From Annona cherimola (taxonomy: Eukaryota > Streptophyta > Magnoliopsida > Magnoliales > Annonaceae): a stretch of DNA of 64,000 bases. Positions 1 through 11,346 of this stretch are shown here, one piece after another (position 1 is the first letter of the stretch; the number at the start of each line of letters is the position of its first letter). A model generated the notes under the pieces. The model was not told the origin of the DNA. It saw only the letters and a program-made list of their open reading frames with translations, and ran no database searches. Location of the stretch: contig CM059971.1 of the NCBI GenBank assembly GCA_030490835.1, positions 71,256,224 through 71,320,223 on the forward strand. Direction: 5' to 3'. The position numbers were made by a program, and so were the translations under genes.

Positions 1-147
1 ACTCATGGACTCAAGCCCAAAGTGGCCCAGAAACGCAGGTGTGTGGCCCAGGAAGCACCCCAGATCGTTTGCGGCAACGTAGCAGACGATCCATTCTGCT
101 TTATTGCAATTTGATTATTTTAAATCTAATTTTCATAATCCAATAAC

Positions 148-516
148 GGGGACGCTTCTGTGTAACCTCTTCATTTTTAATTTCTTGATCCTTGATAGAA
201 AATCCACTCGTCTATTCTATTTTGTATCATTCCTATTATCATAGAAATCTTTTTATTTGTTTAACATCATTGTATATAGCCCCATCTATAAATTTGCAAA
301 ATCAACTTCATAAAGTAATGTAATACTAAATATTAATTTTCTTAATTTACACATGAATATAGTATATTGAATTTGAATGAAACTCAGTTTCCTAGCTAAA
401 TTAATGAGGTCAAATATGATAAATTAATTATATTTTTTATGAATGATCAGCATTTGAAAAATAGAAGAGATTAACTCAAATCACTTCTATATAACCTAAT
501 TACGTAGAAGTGTACC
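148..516. mobile_element. Mutator-like MITE, family E (copy 1)
   Basis: This is a 369-bp AT-rich, non-coding element. Its ends are imperfect inverted repeats: the left end reads GGGGACGCTTCTGTGTAAC, and the right end, reverse-complemented, carries the same CTTCT(A/G)(C/T)GTAA core. The octamer CCAATAAC lies directly before it (140-147) and directly after it (517-524), with 8 of 9 bases matching if a ninth is counted, as for Mutator-type target duplications. Its interior shares phrases with the 33439-34436, 2215-2520 and 51700-52150 copies. It has no transposase. Confidence 0.7.
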
Positions 517-901
517 CCAATAACCTATTTCTATATTTTTAATGATTTTAAATCTATTGAATGGGCTAGAATTTTCATTTGAGATCTGTTTATAAAGTTT
601 TTAAATTAAATATCTATTTCAGTCATTTTTTATTATACTCATTTAGTTAAGTTAATACATATTATTATCTATTTTCAAAGATTTTTACTACTTATTGGTC
701 ATGCTGGGAGTAACCTTTATCCATTTTGCCTTTTGGGAATTTGCAAGAAAGACCAATTTCTTGTTATTATTTATTTAGAAGGCATTTATGAACAAAAGTT
801 AACATGTACTTATTTATTATTTTTATTCTGTTGTAATCAAGGTACAAGACCAGTGACTAAGAAAATGTTTTAAATTTTTATATTTATAATTAATTGATTA
901 T
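517..901. other. AT-rich spacer, nothing assigned
   Basis: I see no open frame, RNA gene or well-bounded repeat here. It is AT-rich intergenic sequence between two MITEs. Confidence 0.5.
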
Positions 902-910
902 TTGATCTAT

Positions 911-1307
911 GGAACTTGATTATATGCACTTTGGTGCACTTCGCTTCGGTACACCTGGTGTAAAAGCCCATTTTTAATATTGTTTTGAAAAAAATTTTAC
1001 ACAATGTTAATCTAAGTATATTTAACATATGTATCAACTTTTACTATTTTTAGATATTTTAAAATATTTTTTGGATATTTAAAAATCCATGACATTCTTA
1101 GTAATTTAAATTTACCAAAATGTTACTGATTTTTAAAAATCTAAAAAAAATCCAAATATATTAAAAAATCTTCAAAATTAGTACACATGCTACATATACT
1201 TAGATTAACACTCTCGTGAAAGAAATTTAAGAAAAATTTTAAAAAATGGCTAAATGCACCTTGGTACACTAAGCCTAAGAGCACCCGAGTGCAACAAATC
1301 ACTGCCC
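911..1307. mobile_element. Mutator-like long-inverted-repeat MITE, family B (copy 1)
   Basis: This 397-bp foldback element is flanked by a perfect 9-bp duplication, TTGATCTAT, at 902-910 and 1308-1316. The left end (GGAACTTGATTATATGCAC) and the reverse complement of the right end (GGGCAGTGATTTGTTGCAC) match imperfectly. The inverted similarity then runs through most of both halves. The left half has a GGTGCACTT...GGTGTAAAA box and the right half has its complement. There is no coding capacity. Related copies lie at 5350-5695, 31618-31946, 54705-55066, 55380-55745 and 56475-56879. Confidence 0.75.
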
Positions 1308-1609
1308 TTGATCTATTTGTAATTTATCCTGGGGTTTTAAGTTTCTGCGTATGTGCATTATAGAACTAAATGAACATGAACCTACGTAAAAATTAAAAAT
1401 ACAATATTGTTGCTTTTCTAAATAATAAACTCGTATACAATTCAATCTAAAAAAACTCGTATGCATGATCATTATCTTTAATAAAAATTCAATTTGCTCA
1501 TTGCATTCGAAATAATATATTTTACTAAAAAATCAATTTTATCAAAAGATTTTGTGTACGCCCAATTTGTTCATTCAACACATAATCGACTTGCACGTAA
1601 AGATTCAAC

Positions 1610-2050
1610 ACATACATATGCACCGAGGCTCAATACATATAAATGTTTTTTCAGTCCTTTTCATTTTCATTTTTAGGCTGACATGCATTTAGTTCATATA
1701 TCAAATTTATCATTTTCTTAGATTTTTATTTATTTTTAAAATTTTAAAAATAATAGTTTTTACCCCATGTAAAGAAAACTATCTTGTCGTCCCATATGTA
1801 ATCTTCATACATTCCAAATTTTATCATTTCTAAATTAATGTATATTTTAATAATTTCCAAAATCAATCATTTTCACCCTACTGACTTTAAACAGAGGTAA
1901 AAACCATTACTATTGAAATTTTTAAATATATATGATAAATTTGGTGTATCAACTAAATACGTATAAGCCTAAAAATGAAAAGAAAATTTAAAAAATGACA
2001 AGGGCTAACAACACCTAGATGTGTATGCATTGAGATTCAATATATATATA
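1610..2050. repeat. Inverted-repeat (foldback) element
   Basis: The left arm (about 1615-1760) and right arm (about 1890-2040) are diverged reverse complements. Both carry a TTTTCATTTTTAGGCT block and a CAAATTTATCAT block in mirrored order. It is non-coding and probably a MITE. I could not fix termini or a target duplication. A (TA)n/(CA)n microsatellite at 2040-2072 adjoins the right arm. The short ORF at 1494-1676 overlaps the left arm and is not considered a gene. Confidence 0.5.
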
Positions 2051-2214
2051 TATAGACACACACACGCACGCATTGAATCACTACCTACCAATTTAAAAAA
2101 AAATTGTTTCATTTATATACCTATGTTAAAATTAGTAATTCAATAGCTATATTTTCTATAGTATTCTTCCTACATGGATAAATGATTATGTAAATTATTA
2201 TAATATAATAAACA

Positions 2215-2520
2215 GTCTCACTTCTATAAAACTTTTCTCTATGTAACCCCTTCCATACTTAAAATATTGAGAGTCGACAGAAAATCCATTCCATTGATTT
2301 AATTTAGCATTATTTATAATATCTTGGAAACTATTGTATTTGTCTAGTATCGTTGTGCATGAGTTTTATTGAAAATCAACATAATAAAATGATTCAATAT
2401 CTAAACCATCTAAAATATCATTTCTATGTGGATGAATGAATCTATAAAGTATTATTACATTCTAATATGTGTAGATGGATCTAAATATTTTTCATAATTT
2501 ACACATAAATATACATTTTT
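2215..2520. mobile_element. Family E MITE, right-truncated copy
   Basis: The segment opens with a CACTTCTATAAAAC...TATGTAACCCC end like the family E copies. It contains their internal phrases (AAAATCCATTCCATT, a 'TTTAGCATTATTTATA' block, and a terminal-half block ending with TTTACACATAAATATAC). The expected right terminus is missing, so this is a truncated copy. Confidence 0.5.
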
Positions 2521-3112
2521 CAACAACTGTGACCCGTAAACATATTTGATCGGGCTGAAACTTGGGGGAATGTTTGGTATCTTACAAGCATGGGAACTAT
2601 GGCATGGGGAGGGGCATGTTTCACGAAGTAATCATTTACTTCATCAATAATTATATTTTTTTCACTTTTACCCCTATGTTCTAATTATTTTTCTTTATAA
2701 CAATCTTAATTATTTCAACTTTACCCTTATCATTTTTTATTAACCACACAATTTTCAAAATATTCCATTTTTCAACCCTCATCCTATCTTACAATCCCAC
2801 AAAATTATCAATTACTAAACATCTTCTTGGTCTCTTAGATAAACAAATGAAATACAATAAATATATCGATTTCGCCATCAATGATCAAAATTTTAAATTT
2901 TAAATCTATGTATCCTAGTTATATAGAAGTAGAACCCATTTACAAATACATGAAAATGATTTAGTAATGTATCTAAGTGATTTTCATCTTTTATATATGC
3001 TTGTAAATCTTTGAAATAGATATCGCTCACCTAAAACTTCAATTAAAACAATTATTCATATTTTATAACATGATAAAACAAATAATTTTGAACAAAATGA
3101 GAGGATTAGATT
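2521..3112. other. AT-rich spacer, nothing assigned
   Basis: The stretch has no usable reading frame. At 2640-2830 there is pyrimidine-rich sequence that weakly resembles family C MITEs ('CACTTTTACCCC... CTATCTTACAATC') but I could not bound it. Confidence 0.4.
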
Positions 3113-3488
3113 TTAATTCCTTGTCAAAATATGCCAAAATAGGAAAAGAGATGTGGAAGATTTTAATGCAATATAGTATTTTTCCACATAAAATAATGTT
3201 ACCAAAATAGGAAAGAAATATTGAAAGCCTTCTCTTAAAAAATTAGTTTCAAGATGACTATACCAATCTCGTAGGGCTTCTTTTAAGTCATAAAGAGCTC
3301 TCTTTGATTTACACACTTTATGCTCATTTTCGATTTTAATATAATCAGGAGGTGGTTGTGTTTATGTCTGTTCCTCTCAGTATTCAAGCGAAAGCTAATT
3401 TGACATCCAGCTGGAAGATATGTCAAGAATTCGACGCCACCATTGCAATTATCAATCTGATTGTAACAAGTCTTACTAATGGAGCAAA

Positions 3489-3742
3489 ACCTTGCAACCA
3501 AGGGTGTACCTGGTGGTAACTCATGATGACCTTATTATTGGATGATCATGAGTTAACTCTCCCTTCCCACATTATCTAGTGTGTGAGTTCTTCCATTTCC
3601 TCCCTTTGGTGGAGGTATTTGCAGTTTTGCCTTGTGTGGAGTGTCATTAAAAATTTTCCCTTATTGTGTAAGAGTTATAAATATGCTTGAATGTAATATG
3701 AGTTATGATGTATATAAATACTCCTAAAAAAAATAGAGCAAA
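3489..3742. mobile_element. 254-bp insertion inside the copia RT relic, with flanking repeat
   Basis: The copia frame is interrupted here. An 11-bp near-repeat, AATGGAGCAAA (3478-3488) and AATAGAGCAAA (3732-3742), brackets the inserted DNA. Both copies would encode the same F-A-P/L point of the RT domain, so they look like a target-site duplication of roughly 9-11 bp. The insert includes TATAAATA near 3676 and no ORF. The family is not recognised; the size fits a MITE of Mutator or hAT type. Confidence 0.5.
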
Positions 3743-4099
3743 GAAATTTAGTGTAGTCAACTTTTTTATTCTTACTCCTATCCTTTAACTGCTAATCATA
3801 TCTCTAGTACATATCAATTTCATCATTCTTCTTCAATTTTGCTTTGAAGACCCACTTGATGCTAATGATTTGGTGATGTTTGAGAATAGCTCCTAAGTAT
3901 CATTTCCTTCAATTGCTTCAATTTCAACATCCATTGGCTTTTACCATTTTGATTCTTTGACAACACACTCACAATTTGTAGGGTCATAATTTGCAATTAA
4001 AGTAAAAATAAGTAATTGAATCTTTAATTCCAATCATCTCATAGTCTTCCAACCATGGAGGAATTTGTTGAACACGGCGAAGATATTGAGTTGTCGCGT

Positions 4100-4530
4100 C
4101 AATAGCTTATGCTATTTGTTAGTTTGTTTCTTGTATTTTATATATGTGTTATTTGCATAGTATTTTCATATGAGAGTGCATAATGAATACACAAGAAAAT
4201 GTGTATTGGTTTTGCATAAGTACATATAGAATTCATATTTATATCAATTAGGAATTTAGTAGAACTCTGAGTAGTTCCCGTGGGGCATGAAAGAGAGATT
4301 TCAAAGTGCTTTGATTTGGGGTGTGTGAGACATGTGGAAAATGAGCATGAGTCATTCTACGTGTTTCTTCGTAACATATTATGGTGGATTGTGACCTCTC
4401 CCAAGGTTTTTCCCTTTTATGTTAAAAGTGTTTTTCATGAATATCTTGGTATCTTATGTGATTGATCTTGTAGTTGTTAATTTAATCCTATTTTATTGTC
4501 TACGCTTCTGTTGAAATGAGTATCAATTCG
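4100..4530 (+). repeat. Possible LTR fragment inserted in the copia relic
   Basis: The copia pol homology stops near 4490 and resumes near 4095 on the minus strand. The intervening ~400 bp reads on the plus strand like the U3-R-U5 of a plant copia LTR: a GTGACCTCTCCCAAGG segment, then 'CTTGGTATCTTATGTGATTG' and a TTTATTGTCTACGCTTCTG tail. I could not find TG...CA termini or a clean target duplication, so limits are approximate. The 61-codon plus ORF at 4280-4465 is a by-product. Confidence 0.35.
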
Positions 4531-5264
4531 AATCATGGTTCCTAACACTATTGTTGCTGAAAATTCAGTAGCCGTCGAAGTTGCATTTGATGAGTCCTCA
4601 GACATAGAAGGTGCTGAAAAGTTTGACTTCTTTTCAGCTTCGATAATCATAAAGGACTCAAGTAGGTCGTTGTCTATTCTAATCCTAAGTACTTTCTTCA
4701 TCAAAACAACGTCTTCACTGGCCACAATCTCCTTTGTTAATAAATGGAATAACTTCTATGCTTTAGGTGTTTTACAAATACCAAGAAAGATGCACTTTTT
4801 AACCTTATCATCAAGTTGCTTTTTTCATTGTGGACTAGCATTTGCAATGCAACCAAAAATTCTGAAGCGATCTACAGCTGGACTCCACCCACTCCATGCC
4901 TCTTCTGGTTATGATGTTCTGAACAGCAAGAGTGGGGCTTCTATTCAAGACATGAATACTGCAATTGATAGCTTCCGGCCAAAAATCCTTTGCAATTCTC
5001 CCTCTTGCTAGTAAGCTCCTCACCATATTAAAGATGGTTCTATTTTTCGTCTCTGATACACAACTGGCATTTTTCCAATTTATAGCTTTCAATCAAAAAT
5101 CCTATATTATAGTACTTACCTTTTCTTTGTTGGCATTTCCTTTACACAATTAGCTATCAACTTCCAATTCCTAACATTTCAAATGCATCATTAGAAATTA
5201 GCAAAGAAATCCTTCGCCATGTCATAGGCCTAGCGAAAAAAAAAGACGAATTAAATGTCAAAGA

Positions 5265-5700
5265 TGATTTTTCGCTTAGCTTTAGCACACCTAGGTGTAA
5301 AACAAACTAATTTTTTGTATAACTTTTTATCTAAGTGTATTAAATGGCCCCCTTTTATATGCACCAGAGTGCATTGAGGTGAATACACTATTTTTTTTTT
5401 TACACAAACTGTTAATCTAGATTTATTTAACATATGTATTAATTTTTACCATTTTGCAAATTTTTAGATTTTTTTTCTAATTTTTGAAATCAGTAGCATT
5501 TTAGTAAATTTAAATTACTAAAAATGTCACTGATTTTTAAAAATCCTAAAAAACTATTCAAAAGCCTCCAAAAAAGATAAAAATTAATACATATGTTAAA
5601 TACACTTATATTAATAGTTTCATAAAAGAAGTTTCAAAAAATTGAAAAAAATTGGGTGAAATGCACTCTACTGCATTGAATGCACCAAGGTACATATGAC
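5265..5700. mobile_element. Family B MITE (about 5350-5695) next to a family B end fragment
   Basis: A left half (ATATGCACCAGAGTGCATTG ... AACATATGTATTAATTTTTACC) and a right half (AAAATTAATACATATGTT ... ATGCACCAAGGTACATATG) are imperfect reverse complements around 5500. The organisation and phrases match the 911-1307 element. Upstream, 5265-5345 carries another family B left end (CTTAGCTTTAGCACACCTAGG), apparently cut off by this copy. Exact target duplications could not be read. Confidence 0.55.
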
Positions 5701-5869
5701 TAGGCACCGTAATAAATTTATAAGCCAATTTATGGCTAGGCACCACAATAAATCTATAACCCAATTTTTACCATTTTTAGAGATAGATTTTTTTTAAGTT
5801 TTTCAAAAATAGATGTATTTTAGTCATTTAAAAATGACTAAAACGCCCCTACCTTTAATATATATATAT

Positions 5870-6236
5870 AGGATGTTGTTCCGGAACGGCGGTGCAGTGG
5901 GCCCCAAATGGGCCTCACATGATCATGAAATCATGATCTACTCCACCCATTGTATTTAGAATAATGTATTCTATTACCACACCAATTTTCATCCCAATCA
6001 GATATGTATATGGGCCCCATCTGAAAATGGTACAAATCCAACGTAATAAAATGGTTTGATGTAAATAACAACTTTAAAGTATCTGATTGGGATGAAAATT
6101 GGTATGGTAATAGAATACATTATTCTTAATACAATTGGCGGAGTAGATCATGATTTCATGATCATGTGGGGCCCATTTGGGGCCCACTGCACGGCTGTTC
6201 CGGTGCAGCATCACTGCACCGGAACAGCTCTCATAT
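5870..6236. mobile_element. Family A foldback MITE with palindromic end (copy 1)
   Basis: A ~130-bp left arm and ~130-bp right arm are close reverse complements, sharing CATGATCATGAAATCATGAT, CCATTGTATTTAGAATAATG and CCAATTTTCATCCCAATC in mirrored order. The right end carries a perfect 15-bp palindrome, GCTGTTCCGGTGCAG / CTGCACCGGAACAGC, with a 5-nt loop (6194-6228). (TA)n tracts bound both ends, so TA-rich target choice is likely and the target duplication is hidden. ORFs of 118 and 154 codons across it are by-products of the hairpin. Confidence 0.7.
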
Positions 6237-6239
6237 ATA

Positions 6240-6598
6240 TATATATATATAGGGAAATAATCCAATGCATGCGACTGCACCGTGCAGTCCATGCACTGTG
6301 GCCCCACCTGATCATAAATGGAAAATCCACCCCACCCATTGTATTTAGAATTGTTCATTTTATTAGCATACCAATTTTCATCCAAATCCAACATGTGTGC
6401 AGTCTCCATCTTAAAATGGTGCAAAATCAACGTAATAAAATAGTTTAATGTAAATATCAAGTTTAAAGTGATTTTTTCAACATCTAAACCGTCTAAAGTA
6501 TGATTTATATATGGATAAATAAGTGTATAAAGTTTCATTACAATCTAATATGTGTGAAGTCCATTTTACAGCGGACTGCACAGGATTGGGTCTCATAT
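6240..6598. mobile_element. Family A-related foldback MITE (copy 2)
   Basis: The left end (GGGAAATAATCCAATGCATG) and right end (GACTGCACAGGATTGGGTCT) are related as an imperfect inverted repeat. Interior blocks (ACCCCACCCATTGTATTTAG, TACCAATTTTCATCC, AACGTAATAAAATAGTTTAA) are shared with family A. It lacks the long terminal palindrome. It is bounded by (TA)n on both sides and is non-coding. Confidence 0.6.
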
Positions 6599-6603
6599 AT
6601 ATA

Positions 6604-7005
6604 TATATATATGGGAGCTGTTCCGGTACAGCGTCACTGCACCGGAACAGCCGTGCAGTGGCCCCAAAATGGGGCCCACATGATCATAAAATCATGATCT
6701 ACTCCACCCATTGTATTTAGAATAATGTATTCTATTACCATACCAATTTTCATCCCAATCAGATATGTATATGGGCCCCATCTGAAAATGGTACAAATCC
6801 AACGTTCTGAAAATGGTACAAATCCAACATAATAAAATAGTTTAATGTAAATAACAACTTTAAAGTATCTGATTGGGATAAAAATTGGTATGGTTATAGA
6901 ATACATTATTCTAAATACAATGGGTGGAGTAGATCATGATTTCACGATCATGTGGGGCCCATTTCAGTGACGCTGCACTTGAATATTTTCCTATATATAT
7001 ATCTC
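6604..7005. mobile_element. Family A foldback MITE (copy 3), near-perfect hairpin
   Basis: The left arm (about 6660-6790) and right arm (about 6855-6965) are reverse complements over ~100 bp with only a handful of mismatches. The left end holds a 15-bp palindrome with one mismatch (6617-6651), the same one as in copies at 6194-6228 and 27242-27276. A 22-bp stretch around 6795-6830 is duplicated in the loop. The right end reads ...TTGAATATTTTCC before a (TA)n tract. It has no coding capacity. Confidence 0.7.
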
Positions 7006-7145
7006 AATATCTCCATATCTCCAAAAAGTGGTAAAATTTAATACATACGTTAAATATACTTAGACAAACAGTTTTATTTAAAAAATTTCAAAAAATAAAA
7101 AAAAATAGATTTTTGGTGCACCAAAGCTAAGTGCACCCTAGTACT

Positions 7146-8468
7146 TAGGATTCAAGTCCATGATTTTTGGCTTCAAGAACGATAACAGCTATGCATATTC
7201 ATGCAATGCGTTTTGCTCGTTTTACTTTGATCCTTCCAGAGTGGAGAAGGTAGGTGAAGATGTCTCAGACTGACATCAGTTTTTGAAGTGTCTCCAATAA
7301 TGCTATAATCCTTTAACGGAGAAGCGGACAGACAAGCAGCAAACACGAATCTTATGGAAATATGGCTGGATTTCTCCAGTCAAGCCTTCTTCAATATCCC
7401 TTCATGAGTGCAACAAACAACAAGGGCTTCACCCAAGGCTAGGGTGGAGACTGTTCTCTCTTGTAAGAGATTGCTTATTCTTTAAAGTAATTAGACATAT
7501 AATAGTTTGAAATGCAGGAAAATTTTCGCCAGCAAGGCATTTGGAACCATTAGGGCAAACAAGCAGCAGTTCACATATTACTCTTTTCCTTCCAACTTTT
7601 TAGCACGTCCCAAATTTTGGAAGAAACACAAGAAGGCAACAGATGCAGGGTAAATGTTAAAAGAATGAATCAAAGAGGAAACAGTACCAACTATAACTCT
7701 CCACATTAAATATCCAAAACAAACAGAAATTAAGAGCAAGAGATTTGTCAATGAGGTCTCACATTATAAAAAAATACTCTCCAGATGCAGGAGTGACGTC
7801 ATGTACATACTTTTACACTAAATGCTGTAACTTACCAATATGGTGCTGAAGCTTCCCCTGTCAAATACCAAACCATGGAAAGACCTCCCTAAGACACACT
7901 ATACATAATTCATGCAGTAACCGCTTGTGGCATTCATCACAATTGATTCAATGTGCTGCTTCCTTTCTATCATGAAACCCAAATGCATACGAAGGCAAGC
8001 AAGGTTATCACTCATAAAAGTGATAAATATTTTAGTACATGCCATATAATAAATGAAGAATAAGTACGTCCAAATAATATTCAAGGACTAGTCCAAACCA
8101 AGATAGAGGTAATTGTGAAACTGGAGCTCTTCTGGTCACCCATCAGAAATGGCATCAGAAAACCCTAGCCTACTTCGCAATTTTGATGAGTCCATTAGGC
8201 TTTTCATTTTAATCTCCATGACATATTTAATCGCATGCCTTCCATACCCAATATATACAGTAGGAGCATGTAACAGATGAGAAAAATAGGCTTCTGACCC
8301 CTCTGCATGTGGGATCCAACGACCCAAAAACAATCAGAAGTAACATGGTCAGCACTGAGAACCACTGTAAAATCATTCCATCCCATAATGGCATGTCGCC
8401 AATCTCATGAGCTTACCAACTGCTGGAGACGAGACTGTTGAACTACTACGGTATAAACATGCTCCCAA
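7146..8468 (-). other. Downstream region and probable 3' UTR of the PP2A B' gene
   Basis: No further protein-coding exon is convincing. The part next to the stop codon should be 3' UTR of the minus-strand gene. A strong donor-like site, TTG|GTAAGC on the minus strand, lies just after the stop (exon side 8417, GT at 8416-8415), which would allow an intron in the 3' UTR. I cannot fix the acceptor or the polyadenylation site. Around 7230-7500 a plus-strand frame reads protein-like for ~50 codons but matches no family I know. Confidence 0.4.
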
Positions 8469-8828
8469 CTAGCCTGAAGAAGGGTGGTGTAGCACAGCAG
8501 AAGGAACAAGAACTGCTTCATTGCTTGCAGCTTTTGCCACAGCAACATCCTCCAACCGTTTCCATGTGGCTTCACGCTTCGCTTTGACATCCTTCTCTTT
8601 TGCTTCGTCTTCCTGGAACTTGAGCAAGCACTCCTTGAATAGCTCAGGATCAAGATCAGAGAAAATCTTGCGGACATTTAGAGTAAGGCTTTGGACAGCT
8701 TGGTTCCAGTGGTTCCTTGTATTTCTTTCCAAGGCAGGGAAGATGATGGGCAATATCACCTTCCGGTTTTGCTTAATCAAGCTCTCAATATGATCATTAT
8801 TCCATAAGAACAAAGCTCTCTCTGCAAC
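8469..8828 (-). CDS. PP2A B'/B56 regulatory subunit, coding exon 2 (C-terminal 119 residues)
   Basis: This is the last coding exon of the B56-type PP2A subunit whose first coding exon is at 19577-20782. On the minus strand the acceptor TTGCAG ends at 8829 and the exon opens GTT GCA GAG, encoding [11 protein letters not shown]. It continues exactly where exon 1 stops (...S-H-F-Q), with phase 0 and no loss. The segment holds the last helical repeats of the B56 solenoid ([22 protein letters not shown]) and a charged helix ([21 protein letters not shown]). A divergent Ala/Val-rich tail follows and the TAG stop is at 8469-8471. Total protein is 521 residues, a usual length for plant B' gamma-like subunits. 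Which paralogue it is cannot be told from sequence alone. Confidence 0.95.
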   Translation of the reverse strand, partial: VAERALFLWNNDHIESLIKQNRKVILPIIFPALERNTRNHWNQAVQSLTLNVRKIFSDLDPELFKECLLKFQEDEAKEKDVKAKREATWKRLEDVAVAKAASNEAVLVPSAVLHHPSSG

Positions 8829-11346
8829 CTGCAACCAAAGTAACATAAATTCACAACAATAAGAAAACACCAGACATTGAAATGCACCACAAGCTACAAA
8901 TCTTCTAGGGAGTGGGACAAATCAATGATACTGACATTTTAAAAGCAACTCTCAAAGATTATTATTTATTATTTCAACTATCAAATATCCTAGCATCAAG
9001 AATGCCAAAAGAATTTAAAAAGAAAATTTGCTTCTTGGAAACAAATTGAATACAATAGTATAATCCAAAGAAAGCTTATAACAACATATATTTTTGTTCC
9101 GTGCCAATAAAACTTAAATAAAGCAATAAAGACAACAATCTGAACAATCTATTATGATTGTTTGGTGCATACAACAAATCCAAAATAAGCAATTAAATAA
9201 TAAATTCATAAATAAAATATCCCTAGAAATATTCAATGATAAATAAACCCCAAATTTTATGCATTAGCCTTTAATGCTCAGATTGCATTTGTCATCACAA
9301 TATTGTTTCTCCAATTCAACTTTTTAAGTGATGATGATATACTCTTTACTTTCCTGAAATATTGATTTGGAGGGTCCAGTTCAATACAAACGTAAGCATT
9401 AAGCCTCAATGTCAAACTTGCATAACCCTTTTTTAAATTTTTTATTTGGGCCCACAATGAATGCTAAAAAATCAATAATATATAACATGAGCCTCGATGC
9501 TCATGTTTGCATTGCACCGGACCACATTTAAGAATTAGGATACTAATTGACTCAACAAAAACGTAATCTCAGATGTTAGAGATAAAGTATACTACACCAT
9601 AATTGGGGTGTGACGACCATATTAGCATGCCAAATATCAGAATTAGCATACTAATATATTGTGGAATCCTTCTACAGTGCTTCAGGATGAATTCTAGCAT
9701 GCTACTTCAGGCTATATCTAGAATACTTATTAATGAAAATGCTAATATATGACTCATTCATCTTTCAACATGTTTTGGGATAAAGTAATATGCTACTACT
9801 TATATTTAGCATGCTGATGAGGTCACTGTGCCTTAATTACGGTGCAGTACAATTTAGCATCTCCCAAGAATAAATATGTCAAAAAAATAATTAATTTTAT
9901 GGGGTAAGCAAACTAAAAGAAAATCTAATAAATTAAGTTTAGCTTAAAGCCTGGGCTTGATAAGCATGTTTCGACAATTAAACCAAGTCGCAAGATTGTG
10001 TCAGACCAAGTCTGGATTAGATTGTGTCAAACCAAGTCTGGGTTATTCAACTTTCACACAAAGATGAAGCTCAACTTGGTTTCTCGAGAGAAAAATGAAA
10101 AATAAACAAAAAAACAAAAAATAAAAACCAAAAACAAAAACAAAAAACTTAACTAGGTTCAGCTCATTGCAATAAAAAATTATGCTTAAGCCTCTGCCGA
10201 AAATCAGGTTGATCATAACTAACAATCAGCTCAATACTCATCTTAACTCTCAGTGTCTGCTTGAGAGAGTCTTCAACCCAAAAAGATAACAGTTTTAACC
10301 AAACATGCATCACATTTTTCTCAATTTATTGTTTAACTTACAAAGTCTTAATTTTTGTAATTTATCCAAAATAAATTAATAACAAATAAAATTGAAATTG
10401 TAAGGAACAAAAGTTCAACTCAAATCTCTGGCCTATTTCAACCATCATCAGCTGGAATTTTAAGAGGTTCACTTGGTTGGCTTTACGTAGCTGACAAATG
10501 TCTCCCTTCTTTTCTCTCTGACGTCTATACTTCAATCGCTGACCTGTTTCAACCATCATCAGCCTAAATTTTAATCTGAACCTAACCAATCATTTTTAAG
10601 GCAAGGGTCAAGGGTTGAGAAATAGAAATTGCGGCCTATGATATAAAATTAGGATTAAGGTTGATTCCAACCACCTAATCAAACTCGAGTTGCATCCTTG
10701 AGAACAATAGTTGACTTGTGGAACAGCAGAAGTATAGGTAATGGCATCGCTGAATAATATCTACCTTCCTTTTCTCACAGATCCTATACTTGGCCTTGAG
10801 ACTCATAGATTTATGCAGTAAAGCCTTCCTAAAAGGTTAAAATTCTTAACTGCTTGTATAGTTGCATCACATTAATCTCACGGGTTCAGAATTGAATATT
10901 CCATGCCCTCATGATGTCCAGGGGACCACATAATCTCGAACCTAGCTCCTGGGCACATGATTATTCACTCAACATCAAAGGATCTATCTGGCAACACATC
11001 CAGCTCTTGGATGCAGAATTTATGAGCTCCATGTCCAAGAAAGCATCTAGCGGTACATGTCTCTCCTGGGCAAAAGAGGATTTTCCTTGAAAAATCCAAA
11101 CTATGAGTGTTCAAGGACCAATTCCAACATATTTCCTGATTTAGGTGTATTTATCTGAAAGAGAAGCCTATTAATCCAATTTTTTTTTTCCCTTAGACAA
11201 CGTGACCCCAAGATCATGTGATTGTAAACAAGTAGTAAAACTTAAGCAACATATAGAGATGCAACAATGCATGTGAAGAAAGCAATAATCCTTCGTCAAA
11301 GGGAATAAGCAATACAATTAACTCATATAATAAACGAAACAAGTAA

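Larger units (their letters stand above)
3113..5092 (-). pseudogene. Ty1/copia polyprotein relic (integrase to reverse transcriptase)
   Basis: This is a decayed copia pol on the minus strand, read from 5092 downward. First is an integrase C-terminal part (4835-5092) with the diagnostic NRTIFNMVRSLL...DFWPEAINC...LNRSPT order. Next is the linker with KCIFLGI...KAYKLF and a DVVL block (about 4700-4830). A stretch near 3960-3830 resembles the AMxxEIxAIExNDTWEL / KWVFKAK region, and an RT piece at 3113-3490 has QLDVKLAF and KRALYDLKEALRDWYS. Copia order (integrase before RT) is kept. Many stops and frameshifts, and at least one internal insertion (3489-3742), show it is dead. RNase H and LTRs are not recognised. 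Confidence 0.85.
5695..7145. mobile_element. Host family B MITE split by three family A MITEs
   Basis: A left-half fragment (about 5760-5868: TTTTTACCATTTTTAGAG ... ATGACTAAAACGCCCC) and a right-half fragment (about 7008-7145: AAAGTGGTAAAATTTAATAC ... AAGCTAAGTGCACCCTAG) are the two arms expected of one family B element. They are separated by ~1.1 kb of family A MITEs joined by (TA)n tracts. The family A copies therefore arrived after the B element. Outer limits are approximate. Confidence 0.5.

Noticed and set aside
4535..5011. 158-codon plus-strand ORF
   Set aside because: It lies antisense to the copia integrase relic, whose minus-strand translation clearly matches the family.
6074..6720. 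Overlapping ORFs of 65-154 codons on both strands
   Set aside because: They are produced by the mirrored arms of family A MITEs and read through (TA)n tracts; no protein family is suggested.
8521..8793. 90-codon plus ORF
   Set aside because: It is the antisense shadow of PP2A coding exon 2.
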